Positions 15,301 through 25,088 of a stretch of DNA of 64,000 nucleotides are shown here, piece after piece. The stretch spans positions 124,001-188,000 of the forward strand of contig SADC01001324.1 of the NCBI GenBank assembly GCA_004194705.1, read 5' to 3'. The notes under the pieces are model-generated. The model made no database searches and was not told the DNA's origin. It saw only the letters and a program-made list of their open reading frames with translations. A program made the position numbers and the translations under genes. The number at the start of each line of letters is the position of its first letter. Positions within the stretch are counted from its first letter, which is position 1. This stretch comes from Ditylenchus dipsaci (Eukaryota > Nematoda > Chromadorea > Rhabditida > Anguinidae).

Positions 15301-17350
15301 TAGCTCACATGTTTTCAGGAATCGAAATCACATAACAGAATAGCAAAGAAGATGCTTAGTTTTCGAGTTATGAACTAAAGTAGTATGGTTACGTTTTTAA
15401 AATCTCAGTATATAAATTTTAGGTCATTTTTTAAATACTTACTATCTTTGTGCAATACTGTTACGCAATTTCGATTTCTGAGACATTTTGGCTACTAGGA
15501 TGCCAAAATATATCTAGGGTGCCAAAATAACTTTTTTAAAGGAACATGGTTTATGAACGTAGCGGCGTTTCCAAAATTTAAATTGGCGGAGATACTTTTT
15601 TACTCTGAAAATATTTAACAATTATTTTTAAATCATTTTTGTTTGTATTTAAGACTTTTTCAAAACGTTGAATCAAGCCCAGCGTTACTTTTCATTGCCA
15701 GATAAGACGAGGTGGCAGACTTTCACTGAGTTGTAACTATCTGATACCTGATTTTGCTAGACTAAGACATGAAATTTCAATTGAAAATAATTTAAAAAAG
15801 TAAAAAAAAACTTTTTCGAAGTAAGAAAGTGTCCACCGCCAATTAAAATTTCGGAGTGCCATCAACCTTTTTCGTGGCAGAAATAATCTTTTTCGTGGCA
15901 CATTTCAGCCAAACCAAATCAATTGATCCCTAAGTCGGCTCTATATGTGTTCGCATCCCTCCCAAAAAATCTGCCTTGGTCCCCCTGTTGATTCTTCAGA
16001 ATTTTTTTCCAAAAGTCTCAAAAAATATTTTTATACATTTTTAAATCGTTTTTATGAAAAAAATACTGGTATTAAAATGATAAAAAATATAAAAAAGACA
16101 AGCTCAAACATGTTCTTCGAACCTCAAAAAGTAGTTAAATAAATAAATTTTTAGACTTTTAGAAGAGAGAAAAAAATCGCAAAAAAATTAACAAGGGAAC
16201 CAAGGCAAGTTTTTTTGGGTGGGGTGCAAACATATATAGAGCCCCAAAGTCATTTGAAAAAAGGGTCAAAAACAGAATTTTCAGTCCAATAGACAGTTTG
16301 GTATCGATTTAGGTAACACTTTACTTGGTCCCCCACGGCTGACCCACTTTGAGGATAAATTCAAAAAACCGGTTGCATATTCGTTTTTCTCGACCCCGAT
16401 TTTCACGGAAAATGATCAACAGATTCTGTAAAAATGAAAAAAAAATTTGCGATTTGCCTTGGTCCCAGTGTTCTCAATAGTCAGAGGCAGAATGGAAAGT
16501 CAGAATGAAATTCAAAAATTCTGACAGTCAGAAAGCGCGGAAATTATTCTGACTGTCAGACTCTTCTGACTCTCAGAAATGACGATCAGACAGGGAAAAA
16601 ACAGCGTGATCTGATCGATTTTTTTTTCTGACTCTCATTTCTGACAGTCAGAATAATTTCCCGCGCTTTCTGACTGTCAGAATTTTTGAATTTCATTCTG
16701 ACTTTCCATTCTGCCTCTGACTATTGAGAACACTGCTTGGTCCCAAAGGTAAAATTTTAGAAAAATTTGAAAAAAAAAATATTTTTTAATTGGCGCCAAA
16801 ATTTTAAAGGGAACAGGGGCTGTATTGGGAGGGAAGGGAATAAAAGGGGCCACTTTCATGGAAAAACGTTAAAAAAGTAAATGTTGGGATGTTTTGCCTG
16901 CCTTACCATGTTTTTACACATGGGCCGTGGCAAAAAGAGACTCTATATGCATTTTTTTGACCAAGAGTACTTCTCGAATCGTGTCTAAGATAAGTGAGTG
17001 CGCGCATCTCTAACCAACCAAGCCCCCTGCGCCCTCTTCGGGGGGGGGGGGGGCTTGTGGCTTGGGTTGAGATGCGCACACCCACAAACCTTAGATACAA
17101 ATCTTAAAAAGTCTCCTCAAAAGTGGGTCAGCCGTGGGGGGACCAAGTAAAGTCTAGCCTCAATTAGGCGCCCGAATTAAATTTTCACCTGACAATCACC
17201 AACCTGAAGATGAACCCTGGTCAGATCATCCGAGATTTCGTAATTGGTGAACATTCTACTGGAAGAAGCGGATATAATGTTGCCCGAACTAGGACCATAG
17301 TCCAGACTACCGGCCAAAATATGCCCATTATGTTGAGGTTGGTTCAACAT
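6..17350 (-). CDS. IQSEC: IQSEC/BRAG-type Arf guanine nucleotide exchange factor (gene span, 3' end outside window)
   Basis: Known role of the family: catalyses GDP/GTP exchange on Arf GTPases at the plasma membrane and endosomes, with the IQ motif binding calmodulin. Exons in transcript order: 17350-17204, 15010-14769, 12019-11429, 2669-2550, 2500-2340, 1715-1602, 1547-1349, 490-376 and 309(or 345)-6. What I see: a conserved YEISDDL/LERKYGG block across the first two exons, an IQ motif ([12 protein letters not shown]), a Ser/Pro/Asn-rich linker, a Sec7 domain with the catalytic glutamate loop ([11 protein letters not shown]) and FAIIMLNTD, then a PH domain ([23 protein letters not shown]). 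Most junction phases agree. At least four single-base frame breaks fall in Sec7/PH exons, at about 2410, 1500, 1365 and 235; all sit in otherwise conserved sequence. The gene continues past base 1, where a GTGAG donor ends the last exon. The 8.76-kb intron before Sec7 is full of repeats. Orthology to IQSEC1-3 as a group is clear; the one-to-one assignment is not. Confidence 0.93.
376..490 (-). CDS. IQSEC: IQSEC exon: end of Sec7 and Sec7-PH linker
   Basis: Translates to [18 protein letters not shown], then [19 protein letters not shown], matching the BRAG helix that follows Sec7 and the start of PH. Acceptor TTTGTTTCAG, donor GTCAGT. Phase joins to the preceding exon as D-K-Q (GAT AA|A CAA). 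Confidence 0.88.
1349..1547 (-). CDS. IQSEC: IQSEC exon: Sec7 core
   Basis: Starts [11 protein letters not shown] and contains [18 protein letters not shown] and [10 protein letters not shown], the most conserved part of Sec7. It then needs one extra A (AAA to AAAA) near 1365 to read [13 protein letters not shown] second break lies near 1500. The acceptor is CATTCTAG and the donor GTCAGT. Confidence 0.9.
1602..1715 (-). CDS. IQSEC: IQSEC exon: Sec7 catalytic glutamate loop
   Basis: [19 protein letters not shown] is followed by [17 protein letters not shown]. The GEAQKID segment carries the Glu-finger residue that expels GDP in Sec7 proteins, and it is intact here. Acceptor TTCAG, donor GTAAGG; 114 nt, in phase on both sides. 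Confidence 0.92.
2340..2500 (-). CDS. IQSEC: IQSEC exon: Sec7 N-terminal part
   Basis: Reads [14 protein letters not shown], then RSVAKLF and, after a one-base correction near 2410, [13 protein letters not shown]: the Sec7 segment around helices B-D. Acceptor TTTTTTGCAG, donor GTCAGT. Confidence 0.9.
2550..2669 (-). CDS. IQSEC: IQSEC exon: start of Sec7
   Basis: A Gln/His-rich stretch ([13 protein letters not shown]) is followed by [19 protein letters not shown], the known entry into the BRAG Sec7 domain. It joins the next exon as N-K-K-P (AAC AA|A AAA CCA). Acceptor ATTTTCAG, donor GTATGT. Confidence 0.92.
2911..3056. mobile_element. hAT-like MITE with 8-bp target duplication ATTACAAC
   Basis: 146-bp palindrome, TAGGGTTGG...CCAACCCTA, built of repeated GGTAATTACCCGGG-type motifs. 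It is flanked by identical ATTACAAC at 2903-2910 and 3057-3064. TAGGG-type ends plus 8-bp duplication fit a non-autonomous hAT element. It lies in an IQSEC intron. Confidence 0.85.
3065..7570. other. IQSEC intron sequence without recognisable coding content
   Basis: Part of the 8.76-kb intron before Sec7. The open frames here are short and Lys/Asn/Phe-rich as expected from AT-rich noncoding DNA, and none shows a domain motif. It contains a MITE at 4461-4690 and a one-ended copy of the GCGTTACAC repeat at 6640-6710. Confidence 0.6.
4461..4690. repeat. C-run/G-run MITE, copy of the one at 31202-31436
   Basis: Begins CTAGTAGCGAATAA followed by a run of C, and ends with a G run then a degraded inverted copy. 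The internal sequence (AGTAAAAAGTACCAAAT, CCCCGGAAAATATGTGTAAA) is nearly identical to 31202-31436, so the two are copies of one family. Confidence 0.8.
7611..7682 (-). tRNA. tRNA-like sequence, probably a degraded pseudogene
   Basis: The minus strand reads a D-arm-like AGCTTAACGGTAGAGC (A box) and a B box GAGTTCGACTC at the usual spacing. The acceptor stem pairs only partly and the anticodon arm contains an A-rich expansion that breaks a normal 5+7+5 arm. A functional tRNA is unlikely. Confidence 0.4.
7850..8770. repeat. Nested palindrome with an inner MITE
   Basis: Outer arms 7850-8025 and 8545-8760 (GCCACTTGGAATTTGAGC versus GCTCAAATTCTAAGTGGC). Within these, 8026-8130 and 8215-8290 are a second inverted pair (GTAATATCTCAAAACGCA). 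A TA-flanked MITE sits at 8296-8544. Confidence 0.75.
8296..8544. mobile_element. MITE of the TACCGTATNT...CTCTAATA family, TA duplication
   Basis: Ends CCGTATATACTCTATTAATC / GATTAATA...TATATACGG, flanked by TA on both sides (8294-8295, 8545-8546). Same terminal family as 39058-39264, 42242-42420 and 51119-51212. The TA duplication fits a Tc1/mariner-type non-autonomous element. Confidence 0.8.
8771..10200. other. IQSEC intron, mostly single-copy-looking
   Basis: 8780-9150 has a more balanced base composition than its surroundings and no obvious repeats. I see no conserved reading frame. An (AT) microsatellite lies at 8861-8881. The stretch could hold intronic regulatory sequence, but nothing here shows it directly. 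Confidence 0.5.
8861..8881. repeat. (AT)n microsatellite
   Basis: Ten uninterrupted AT dinucleotides plus one base. Confidence 0.95.
10209..10988. mobile_element. 780-bp palindromic element, TA duplication
   Basis: Nearly perfect inverted halves meet at about 10600. Ends are ACTGGTGGCC...GGCCACCAGT with TA at 10207-10208 and 10989-10990. The inner GTTGAGATATGGTCTTTTGG segment recurs at about 49120, so it belongs to a wider palindrome family. No transposase is encoded. Confidence 0.85.
11219..11336. mobile_element. hAT-like MITE with 8-bp target duplication TATATGAC
   Basis: 118 bp with ends TAGGACTGTCGA / TCGACAACCCTA and interior of repeated GTCGA motifs. Flanked by identical TATATGAC at 11211-11218 and 11337-11344. 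It sits about 90 bp from the donor of an IQSEC exon. Confidence 0.85.
11429..12019 (-). CDS. IQSEC: IQSEC exon: Ser/Pro/Asn-rich linker between IQ and Sec7
   Basis: 197 codons open without interruption, starting [12 protein letters not shown] and ending NMPVTVPAR. Rich in SP/TP dipeptides and Asn/Gln runs, as expected of the disordered linker in BRAG proteins. Acceptor TTTTTTCAG, donor GTTGGT. Phase joins both neighbours: AA|A TAC upstream and AG|A CAA downstream. Confidence 0.85.
13090..14037 (+). mobile_element. Internally deleted mariner transposon
   Basis: 948 bp with inverted ends GGTTGTAACATAAGTTCCCA / TGGGAACTTATGTTACAACC, flanked by TA at 13088-13089 and 14038-14039. Full mariners are about 1.3 kb; the middle, including the second catalytic segment, is missing. 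Confidence 0.93.
13260..13950 (+). pseudogene. mariner transposase, frameshifted and internally deleted
   Basis: DNA-binding half: [34 protein letters not shown], then [14 protein letters not shown], the family's linker motif. The first catalytic Asp context is present (RIVTGDEKW). After [17 protein letters not shown] the frame jumps straight to the C terminus ([20 protein letters not shown], ending ITE-stop at 13950). The segment with the second Asp (normally HDNARPH) and third Asp is deleted, and several frameshifts precede it. No activity expected. Confidence 0.93.
14077..14117. repeat. Perfect hairpin built from a tRNA 3' half
   Basis: TGCGTCCATGCGGGTTCGAA followed directly by its reverse complement. 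GGTTCGAA is a pol III B-box core, and the same GCGTCCATGC...GGTTCGAAC segment ends the tRNA-like sequence at 14435-14502. Confidence 0.85.
14435..14502 (-). tRNA. tRNA-like sequence (SINE or tRNA pseudogene)
   Basis: The minus strand has a clean A box (TAGTGTAGTGGTTAAGC) and B box (GAGTTCGAACCTGC) at tRNA spacing. The acceptor stem has two mismatches and the anticodon arm does not form a regular stem. It lies inside a palindromic element, so it is probably tRNA-derived repeat sequence and not a working gene. Confidence 0.5.
14769..15010 (-). CDS. IQSEC: IQSEC exon: conserved LERKYGG block and IQ motif
   Basis: Starts [20 protein letters not shown] and continues [15 protein letters not shown]. 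The LERKYGG sequence followed by an IQ motif is diagnostic of BRAG/IQSEC proteins. Acceptor TTTTTGTAG, donor GTATGT. Confidence 0.93.
15230..15912. repeat. Palindromic repeat
   Basis: Inverted arms around TGCCACGAAAAAAATTG (15240) and CTTTTTCGTGGCA (15885), with additional partial pairing inside. No coding signal. Confidence 0.55.
15930..17150. repeat. Composite copy of a CTTGGTCCCC/TGAGATGCGC palindrome family
   Basis: Inverted arms CTCTATATGTGTTCGCA (15937) / TGCAAACATATATAGAG (16225), then a segment 16740-17140 with GTGAGTGCGCGCATCTCTAAC, a G run and TTGAGATGCGCACACCCACA. The same segment recurs at 26510-26600, 29130-29215, 35885-35995 and the window end. A hAT-like MITE has inserted at 16466-16735. 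Confidence 0.75.
16466..16735. mobile_element. hAT-like hairpin MITE, 8-bp duplication CTTGGTCC
   Basis: 270-bp near-perfect palindrome rich in TCTGACTGTCAGA motifs. Ends CAGTGTTCTC / GAGAACACTG are typical hAT termini. Identical CTTGGTCC lies at 16458-16465 and 16736-16743. Confidence 0.9.
17204..17350 (-). CDS. IQSEC: IQSEC exon upstream of the IQ motif
   Basis: 49 codons, ATG at 17350, including [20 protein letters not shown], which joins in phase to [15 protein letters not shown] matches the family's YELSxDL block, with the same number of residues to LERKYGG. A stop four codons upstream of the ATG means the ATG is either the start or lies just after an acceptor (ATCCCCAG). Donor GTTGGT. 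Further 5' exons may exist. Confidence 0.8.
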
Positions 17351-18186
17351 CTGGGGATGTCAAGAATCCCTAAAGCCGCCCAATCAATACCGACTAGGCC
17401 AACTAAAACAAATAAGCAAATAAAAAAGATCAAATAGACGGCACAGTCACGTCAATTAGCCATAAAAGACAAAAAAGCATAGTAACGGATTGCTATCGCA
17501 CAAAACAGTGTTTACATTGGATGGATTGTTTATTCACTGAAAGCTATGCAAACAATACTACAAGGCAACCCCAGCAAAAATCAAATCTCAGGGAACAGTC
17601 CGACCGCAGATAGGTGGAGAGAAAGAGAGTGAAAGCGAAGGATTTTTAGTTCTCTTTGCTCCCACTCACCACCCAATTATTTGTAAACACACCACCACAA
17701 ACAGAAAAAATGGGTGCGATTATAAGGCAGCAAGAGAACAAAAGACAATAGACACACACACACCATGCGTCATCGCCAAAAAGCGCTAATTTGAAAGCTA
17801 AAAGACCTTTTTTGTTTTGGATATGCTCAAATTTCTTTTCATTTCACTTAGAAACCTTTTTGAACAGACAAAAAAGAGCAGTATCGTAAGGAAAGCTTTT
17901 TTGCAGATCTTTTTGGGTAATTGGCTTGAAAATGTAAAACGGCTTGTTCTGGTTTTTTTTTTTGAAATATATAATGACGTTTTGGTTGTTTACAGTAGGG
18001 TAGCCAAGCGAAAATCGTATTTTTGACATTTCGTACTAAAAATGCTTGAGAGGAATCAAATAAATAACCTTTTTAAAATTGCGTCGGCAGAAAGAAAAGA
18101 TGCCAGCATTTGTAATTCCTAAAAATGGTTGGACCACCTTGTAATTGCTAATTAAAAAAAAACAGTTCAATCTTGATTTAACAAAA

Positions 18187-18488
18187 CCTCAAAAAGTTTG
18201 TTCCCGCCTAGGGTCCAACACTTTTTTACCTCTATTTTTGAAAATTTTACCAAAATCTGATTGGTCAGTCTAATCAGAAAAGTCGCAAGGATCTTAGCAA
18301 ATGGCAACATTTTTGCCGGAAATATCTGGTTCACTAAATAGCGGCAAATCTGCTTCCATCACAAAATCAACCAGGAAAAAAGGAGTCCTTGCGATTTTTT
18401 GGACTGTACTGACGAATCAAGCTTGGTAAAACACTTTAAAAATGGTAAAAAAATGTTGGACCCTAGGCGGGAACCAATTTTTGAGGTT
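18187..18488. repeat. Palindromic MITE with GTTCCCGCCTAGGGTCC ends
   Basis: Ends GTTCCCGCCTAGGGTCCAAC / GTTGGACCCTAGGCGGGAAC at 18200-18474, with pairing that continues outward. Related ends occur at 1240-1255 and 58230-58255 (CCCTAGGTGG). Confidence 0.75.
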
Positions 18489-19978
18489 TCGTTAAATTGA
18501 GAGTGGAATGTATGCGCAAATAGGGTGCAGGCTTACGGCCTTTTAAAAAACGAAAAAGAAATGAAATGCAAAGTTATAAAAAACATCAAGGATTTGAAAA
18601 GGAAAATCATTCAGCACAGCATGAAACATCCAATCTAAAAGCAATTTAATGGGCATCTAATTACAAATTTAGGTTTGATGAAGGCTAATTAGAAATGAAG
18701 ATATTTTGGGTCATTTTTGACTTTTGAAAAGGGGCTTTATCAGAGAGTACAATTTGCTGATAAAACAAATTGAAAGCATCTCTAACTAAGTTCACAACAA
18801 ATAACGGCAATTTCAATTATCTAAACTCGATAAAAAAAATCTGCAAACCAACTTCTATCTCACCCGAAATAGAGGCTAATAAAGGCCAACGAAAAAGTAA
18901 TATACAATCTATTATTCATAAGCCAAAAAGAGCAGCCGGTCATCATCATCTCTCCACCCCCCTATTCGATTTCTCTGGTTGTCCACTAACCTCTGCCCTC
19001 CTGTTGTTGATGTGTAAGGGGGAATGCGCCTTGTGCTACCCAGGAAATGGGGAGGGGGGGGATAAGGAAGGAAATAAATGTTGTTCGTCATCATCATCTC
19101 GCGCCCGATTATCGCCTTTTGGCTGCTGGATTTTTAGGCGGATTTCCAGGGAAAAGAGCGGATGAGTGATGCTAGGCGATAAATTAGCAGTGGGTTTGTG
19201 CTGGCTCATACACAGCACAGGGCTATTGATTGGTTTGGTGGGAGCGGGAAGGCTATTTGGACATACGCAATTCTGCCTCACTTTCACTCTTTGCCAACGG
19301 GAGGCAGTGGTGGGCATGCTGGTTGCATATATGTATTAGTTAGGCAGGCATAGGCTGAGAGGCGGAAAAGCCTAATCCTTGAGCAAACCATGAAATAGAT
19401 GTAAGGGCACTTCAAACATTTAGGAGATAATTGGTGAGTAATTCGTCTTCTTCACAGTTATTAAAAAAAGGTTAGCAGCTAAGTAAAACTAAAATTTACA
19501 TAGCAGATCAATCTCGAGAACTTTTGGATGTAAACAAATACCGAAAGGCGGAATTAGTGGAGCTCATCGTAGAATACTTAAAGACGTAATGAAAGGCTCT
19601 GAAAAATATTTGCTCTGCTCCGAGATATAGACACTCAAAGTTATAAAGTGACTCTATTGGAGAGGGCTGCTCTAATACAAAAATGCGGTAGTTATTCGAA
19701 TGGCTTTCTACCTTGCAAATTGTTAAACCATCAGTTTAGCGTAGTTTAGGATAAATTTTTCCAACAGACTAATGTTTCCCGAACTGAAAAATTACGAAAA
19801 ACATGTCTGAGTCAACCATAACTAGTTAATTAGCCTAAGTCTAAGCCAAACAAAATTGAAAGGTCGGGCAGCATTCTAATAAATACCCTTTGTAGAAACA
19901 GATATACAGGGTGAACCTTTATTTTGGGAAAATTTGAAGCGGCCACAACTTTATTTTTATTTTTATTGGGTTGTAACA

Positions 19979-20260
19979 TAAGTCATGGCGGTTTTTTGTT
20001 CATAAAGATTTTGTTTCAATGTGAAATATTTCTACCGTAGTTTTATATGTCATTTTGTAGAGAAGAGTCTTCTCCTTCATCTCCCTTTTTTAGATTTACA
20101 ATTTTACAACAAAATATTGATTTTTAACATTCAAGAAAAGAGTTTCCAGTTGAGAATAAATAATTATCTCCGACATCTTTAAAACTGGTCAAAAGTCCCG
20201 TCAAGTGTTAGGCGCTGCAGCAAAAACTTAGTACAATCTAGTTTCCTGAAACTACACCTC
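19979..20260 (+). pseudogene. mariner-like terminal fragment
   Basis: Starts GGTTGTAACATAAGTCATGG, matching the first 15 bases of the mariner end at 13090. Downstream I find no matching right end and only a weak resemblance to a transposase N terminus. Confidence 0.5.
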
Positions 20261-21040
20261 AGAAAATGTGGAAGTTATCAAGTTTTTATTTGCTTTGAAA
20301 ATGTTCGCCCTTAACAGTCAAATATACCGTGCTGTTTGGAAATTTGTGGCTTTATGAGTCCGTTATCACAGTTTTTTTTGCATTTGCCCAACTCGTGATC
20401 TTTAGGACTTCCAGATTTTTGGTACTCACGTGCAAAGTCTGAATGAAAATTTTCATAAAATCAGCAAACAAAAATACTGAATACAAATTTCGTGGTGGTT
20501 GATGCGAACAAATGGTTTCTAATTCAATTTTTTCGTAGCTGAAAGTAATGACCCGAAATCCTTTTTATGCTTGATATACAAAAAAGCATTATTTAAAAAT
20601 TTTCAAAAATTTTCATGTAACCATTTCTTTTCACAAATAATGAAAATTTGGGCTAAATTTGCCTATACCCCCACCACTCAATTAACCTTGACTCCCACCA
20701 TTAAATCAGCTTGGAGGATCAAGGCAAATTTATTTCATTCGTATTTTCCATTTTTAAATTTTAAAAAGAAGTCTTAAAACATTATATTTACACCGTTCAA
20801 TTATTTTTGGCGAAACTGAAAAATGCCGTTTTTTGACTGAAAAGCAGAGTACGACAAATGTGTTGTTTTACAGCACATTGTGCTGTTTTCAAAATCCAAA
20901 AAAATCCTATGAAAAAGCAGTACAAAAAACAGCACAAATAAAATGTGCTGTTTTTTGTGCTGTTTTTTGGATGACCCAAAATATGTGCTGTTTTTGTACT
21001 GTTTAGACAGCACATGTGCTGTTTTAGCAAATGGCTGTAA

Positions 21041-21868
21041 CTGATTTCACCCGCCAAATTACTCATTTACCCCGCCAAATTATTTCTTTACCCCGCCAAA
21101 TTGAATTTGAGCAAATACTCATTTACCCGCCAAATTACTGATTTACCCCGCCAAATTATTCATTTCCCGACCGAATTCAAATTTTTAGTCAAATATTGCA
21201 GTAAATTTAGCGGCGATTTGAATTTTATAGTCAAAAATAAATTGGATCGCCAGAAACCCACCCCGGAATGGCCAAAAGCCCCTGAAAGTTGGTTTTTTGG
21301 GGTTTACTTAAGGGGGGGGTAAGCTTTTTGCGAAAATTCGATTGAGCGGATCAGAATTCCAGTCCGATAGGCTTAATCGCTCAAAATTCCACCCTGAACC
21401 ATACTCAACTATCTTAAACCACCCTAAGCACTGATTTAGGGGATTTAGATACTGGTTTGGATGGTTTAGGGTGGTTTAAAATGGCTGAGTATGGTTCAGG
21501 GTGGAATTCTGAGCAATTCAGCCCATTGGCCAATTGTGATCCGCTCAATCGAATTTTGGCAAAAAGTTTACTCCCCTTTAGTAAACCTCCAAAAACCAAC
21601 TTTCAGGGGCTTCTGGGCATTCCGAAGTGGGATTCTGGGCGATCCAAGTTATTTTGACTATGAAATTCGAATTCCCGCAAAATTTACTGCAATATTTGAC
21701 TAAAAATTTGAATTTGGTGGGGTAAATTCAAATTCGGTGGGTAAATGAATAATTTGGCGGGGTAAATCAGTAATTTGGCGGGGTAAACGAGTATTTTGCT
21801 CAAAATTCAAATTTGGCGGGGTAAAAAATTAATTTGGCGGGGAAATCAGTAATTTGGCGAGGTAAAAC
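21041..21868. repeat. Foldback element with TTTACCCCGCCAAATTA tandem arms
   Basis: Left arm 21041-21170 and right arm 21710-21868 are inverted arrays of a 16-17 bp motif (TTTACCCCGCCAAATTA). The centre (21240-21640) is itself a palindrome containing CCGGAATGGCCAAAAG and GGGGTTTACT, shared with 28395-29700, 49690-49925 and 54310-54560. A run of G lies at 21312. Confidence 0.85.
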
Positions 21869-23454
21869 AATTTGAGCCTTTAGCAAATTAACTTCGTGTA
21901 ATCTTGCAATATTTTTACACAAAATATCATGCTATTCAAAGTAGTTAACGCATAGATGAAAATGAACTGGTCTATCGTATTTTATCTAACTAGCCGACAC
22001 TCTCTAATAAACCGACACCCCCTACTTTGAGCGTCTTTATCTCAGTCCAGTATGAATATTTTGCAAAGCTATTTTTCGCGTTTTCTTAACTACTTCGTGC
22101 TTCATCGATTCCACTTTTCGGATTTCGGATTTTCACCCAAAAATCTCGAGATTCACCCAAAATTTTTACGATTTTCGAGGGTTGAAAAATAAACCGACAT
22201 GTCAGATTTTCAGTGAAAAATGCCGTCTTTTTTCTTTTAGTCAAAGGGCGATGAGACATTTTCTACTATAAGTAGAATTTGTCGCGCGAAATTTTCGACT
22301 ATTTCAGAAATTTTCGCGCTGTATTTTCTAGGGTTGGTCAATTATCGAATTTTTAATTGCGGGGAGTCACTGATGTCAACTTACTTATGTACGGGTACTT
22401 ATATGGCAATATCCAGGTGCTGGTATCAATGCCTATTGAGGCAATAGTTGTTCAAGAGTGGACAAATCAAGGTTGTTGTTAATTTCACAAATTCTGAGTC
22501 AGAATGACCGAACTTTTAAAAACTGGTCAAAATCGGTTCTTATCCCTTATCCAGACTTCATTTGGAGCATATTTTCAGAGACTTTTCTCATTGTCTTTTC
22601 TCAACTTTTCACGCATTTTATCTATTTTTATTAACACAAACGTTTCCTTTTTTAAATTAAAAATCTACAAACCGCAGCATAAAATTGATGAAAGATATGA
22701 TCAAAGTCTATGAAAATATGCTTTAAAAATGTAGTCTGAGATAAGGGATAAGTACCTCAAAATCTTTTGGGTTGATATGCCGGATGAATAGTTATGTCAG
22801 GTGGCTGGGTAGGTATATCGGGAAAGTGGTTAGGTATGACAGGAAATGGGAGTACCCGATGGCTATACCCAGGTGCTTATTGTATCCATCGTATCCTACC
22901 CAAAATCTTATTCTTAAAGGGGCATACCAACGCGTTACACGGCAAATAAAGCCGAGGACCAGCAGTTTTTAAAAAAATCGTCCCTGTTTTTACTCGTTTA
23001 TACTCAAATCTGATATTTATGACCTTATCCTAGTTTTAAAAATTAGGCGGAAAACTTTAGTCGGTTCAGGTAAAACGCTCACAAAACATGGGGCCCTATT
23101 TTCCTTACAAATGATTTTACAAACAAATCCTAAAAAAATTTAGTAGAGTTTGATAGCTTATTAGAAAGGCAAGATCTAGGGTTACATGGAAGTGCGAAAA
23201 ATTTTAATTTTTTAGCGAAAATTCAAAGAAAAGCGTCAAAATAAATTTTACTCATAAAATTCAAGGAATTCACTCGTGAAATTCGAACTTTTGAGGGAGC
23301 GATTCAATTTGAGCTACTTGGAATTTTTTTATCTTTCGAACCTTATTGAGTTGACCAAACTAATTTCAATATCATTTTTTCGCACTCTATTTTAGAATTT
23401 CACTATTGAATTTTTGTCGGAATATCTGAATTTGCAATCCTTTTCTTAAACATT

Positions 23455-23890
23455 AACACCTAAAATCAAACGTACACCTACCCGTACACATACCCCTAAA
23501 ATTAGACGTACCATACATTTACATGTACACGTAAAATAAAACGTACACGTACCCATACACCTGCACTTGAAATTAAACAACCCTACCCATACACATACAG
23601 TTTGGTGTACTGTGCGGTACAGTGCGGTACACTAAGTGTACAATAGTACTATTTGACTGTAAAATAGTACAATAGTACACTAACTGTACCGCACTGTACC
23701 GTACAGTACGCCAAACTGTATGTGTATGGGTAGGGTTTGTTTAATTTCAAGTGTAGGTGTATGGGTACGTGTACGTTTATTTTACGTGTACATGTAGGTG
23801 TATGGTATGTTTCATTGTCAAGTGTACGTGCAGGTGTAGGGTACTTTCCAAGTGTACGCGTACTGTATGGTATGTGTAGGTGTAGGGGTT
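23455..23890. repeat. GTAC-rich palindrome
   Basis: Inverted halves meet near 23650. Arms are dense in GTACACGTAC and TACCCATACAC motifs and mirror each other (CCCATACACATACAGTTTGG / CCAAACTGTATGTGTATGGG). Confidence 0.85.
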
Positions 23891-24164
23891 ATTTTCGGAG
23901 ACACTGGTTGAAGAGGGGGAGATATTGGAGATGGGTAATTTAATAGAGAAAATACGGTATCCACTGCGGCACCGAAGCCACTTTTTTCTACTTTACTGAT
24001 CTAGGGAGCCCCTTTAGTGTCATTTAAGTCAAAAAATATCTTATTTCTAGATTTATTTTAGCTGCAAAATTTCTAACGAAACATTATACACGTTCACCAA
24101 AAATAACAACGAGGAATATATAAAAACAGAAGATAAACAGTTCGTGAAATCAAAGCTGAAACGG

Positions 24165-24400
24165 GCATACCAGTGCATTTGAAAAAGTTAAGGCGGGGAC
24201 CAGAATTTTTTTGAATCGTTCCATTTTTGACTCATTTTGCGTCAAATTTAATATTGAAAACCTTATAGTACTTTCAAAAACTAGCCAGAAAACTTAAAAA
24301 ATCTAAATGAAAATGCATGTAAAACTTGATCGAGAAAGATAAAACGTGCTGGTCCCCGCGCTTTCTCCGTGTAACGCTCGGGCATGCCCTTGAATGAAGA
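24165..24400. mobile_element. MITE of the GGGCATACCAG...GCGTTACAC family
   Basis: Left end GGGCATACCAGTGCATTTG, right end CGTGTAACGCTCGGGCATGCCC, with an inner inverted GGGACCAG/CTGGTCCC. A fuller copy is at 55871-56100; single-ended copies are at 6640 and 22915. Confidence 0.65.
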
Positions 24401-25088
24401 ATGCAAATCTGAAGAACAACAAAGTTCAAATTAAAAAAAAAGCTTTTTCTCCAAACTAGGATCATCCACAAAAGAATAAAAAAGCAAATAAAGCCCTGTT
24501 TTGGACCAGCCCATTTCTATTTTCTTTTATGTATTTTTGCAATTTATAATGCATGCAAACAATTTTCAGCTTTTTGATTATTAGCGAATGTATCTATTTG
24601 GTTAAAAAAAGGTTTACACAATGTAAAAAATATATCCAGCCAAAATCGAAGAGTTCATATAACATGAGGTGCTTACACATAGATTAAAAGCGTTGTAGGC
24701 ACTTATTTGATGGGGGGGGGGTGGTTTGGGATGTTCGTTGTAAATTTTTCACTAATTTGTTAATCATGTTTAAACGACTCCTGAGTAATTTTTATATGCT
24801 TTAAACGATAAGAAAATTATTTTCTGACACTTTTCCACACAAAAATAGATTTTTTTTAATTTTTTGACCAAAATTTGACTTTTTGCCTAGGTCCCCAAGG
24901 CAATTCAACCTGAAAGGGTACCTGGATACCCCAAAAGATGGCGTTTAAACTCATTTATAATTTATTTATTATTTATAATTATGACTCATTTATAAACGTT
25001 GTCTTTGTCGTCATCATATTGGTGTCCTTTTCCTATTGGTGTCTAGTAGTAATCCACGTACATGATTATTATTAATTTTGGTCTATGG

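Larger units (their letters stand above)
17351..20900. other. Region upstream of IQSEC; no gene recognised
   Basis: 17450-17800 and 18900-19330 look non-repetitive with mixed composition (GAGA-like AGAGAAAGAGAGTG at 17620, CATCATCATC tracts at 18940 and 19090) and could contain promoter or 5' UTR sequence of IQSEC. This is inference. 18187-18488 is a palindromic repeat and 19979-20020 a mariner end. Confidence 0.4.
21869..25080. other. Repeat-rich intergenic sequence, no gene recognised
   Basis: Includes a decayed CTCTAATA-type repeat (21990-22200), a one-ended GCGTTACAC repeat (22915-22980), the GTAC-rich palindrome at 23455-23890 and a MITE at 24165-24400. Confidence 0.5.

Noticed and set aside
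17060..17100. Splice-donor-like AAGGTAAGTGAGTGCGCGC in several repeat copies, considered as a spliced-leader RNA
   Set aside because: No Sm site or leader-like 5' exon, and the sequence lies inside palindromic repeats at varied contexts.
21041..21868. CRISPR-like array (regular repeats of about 17 bp)
   Set aside because: Repeats are tandem without unique spacers, are inverted on the other side, and the genome is eukaryotic.
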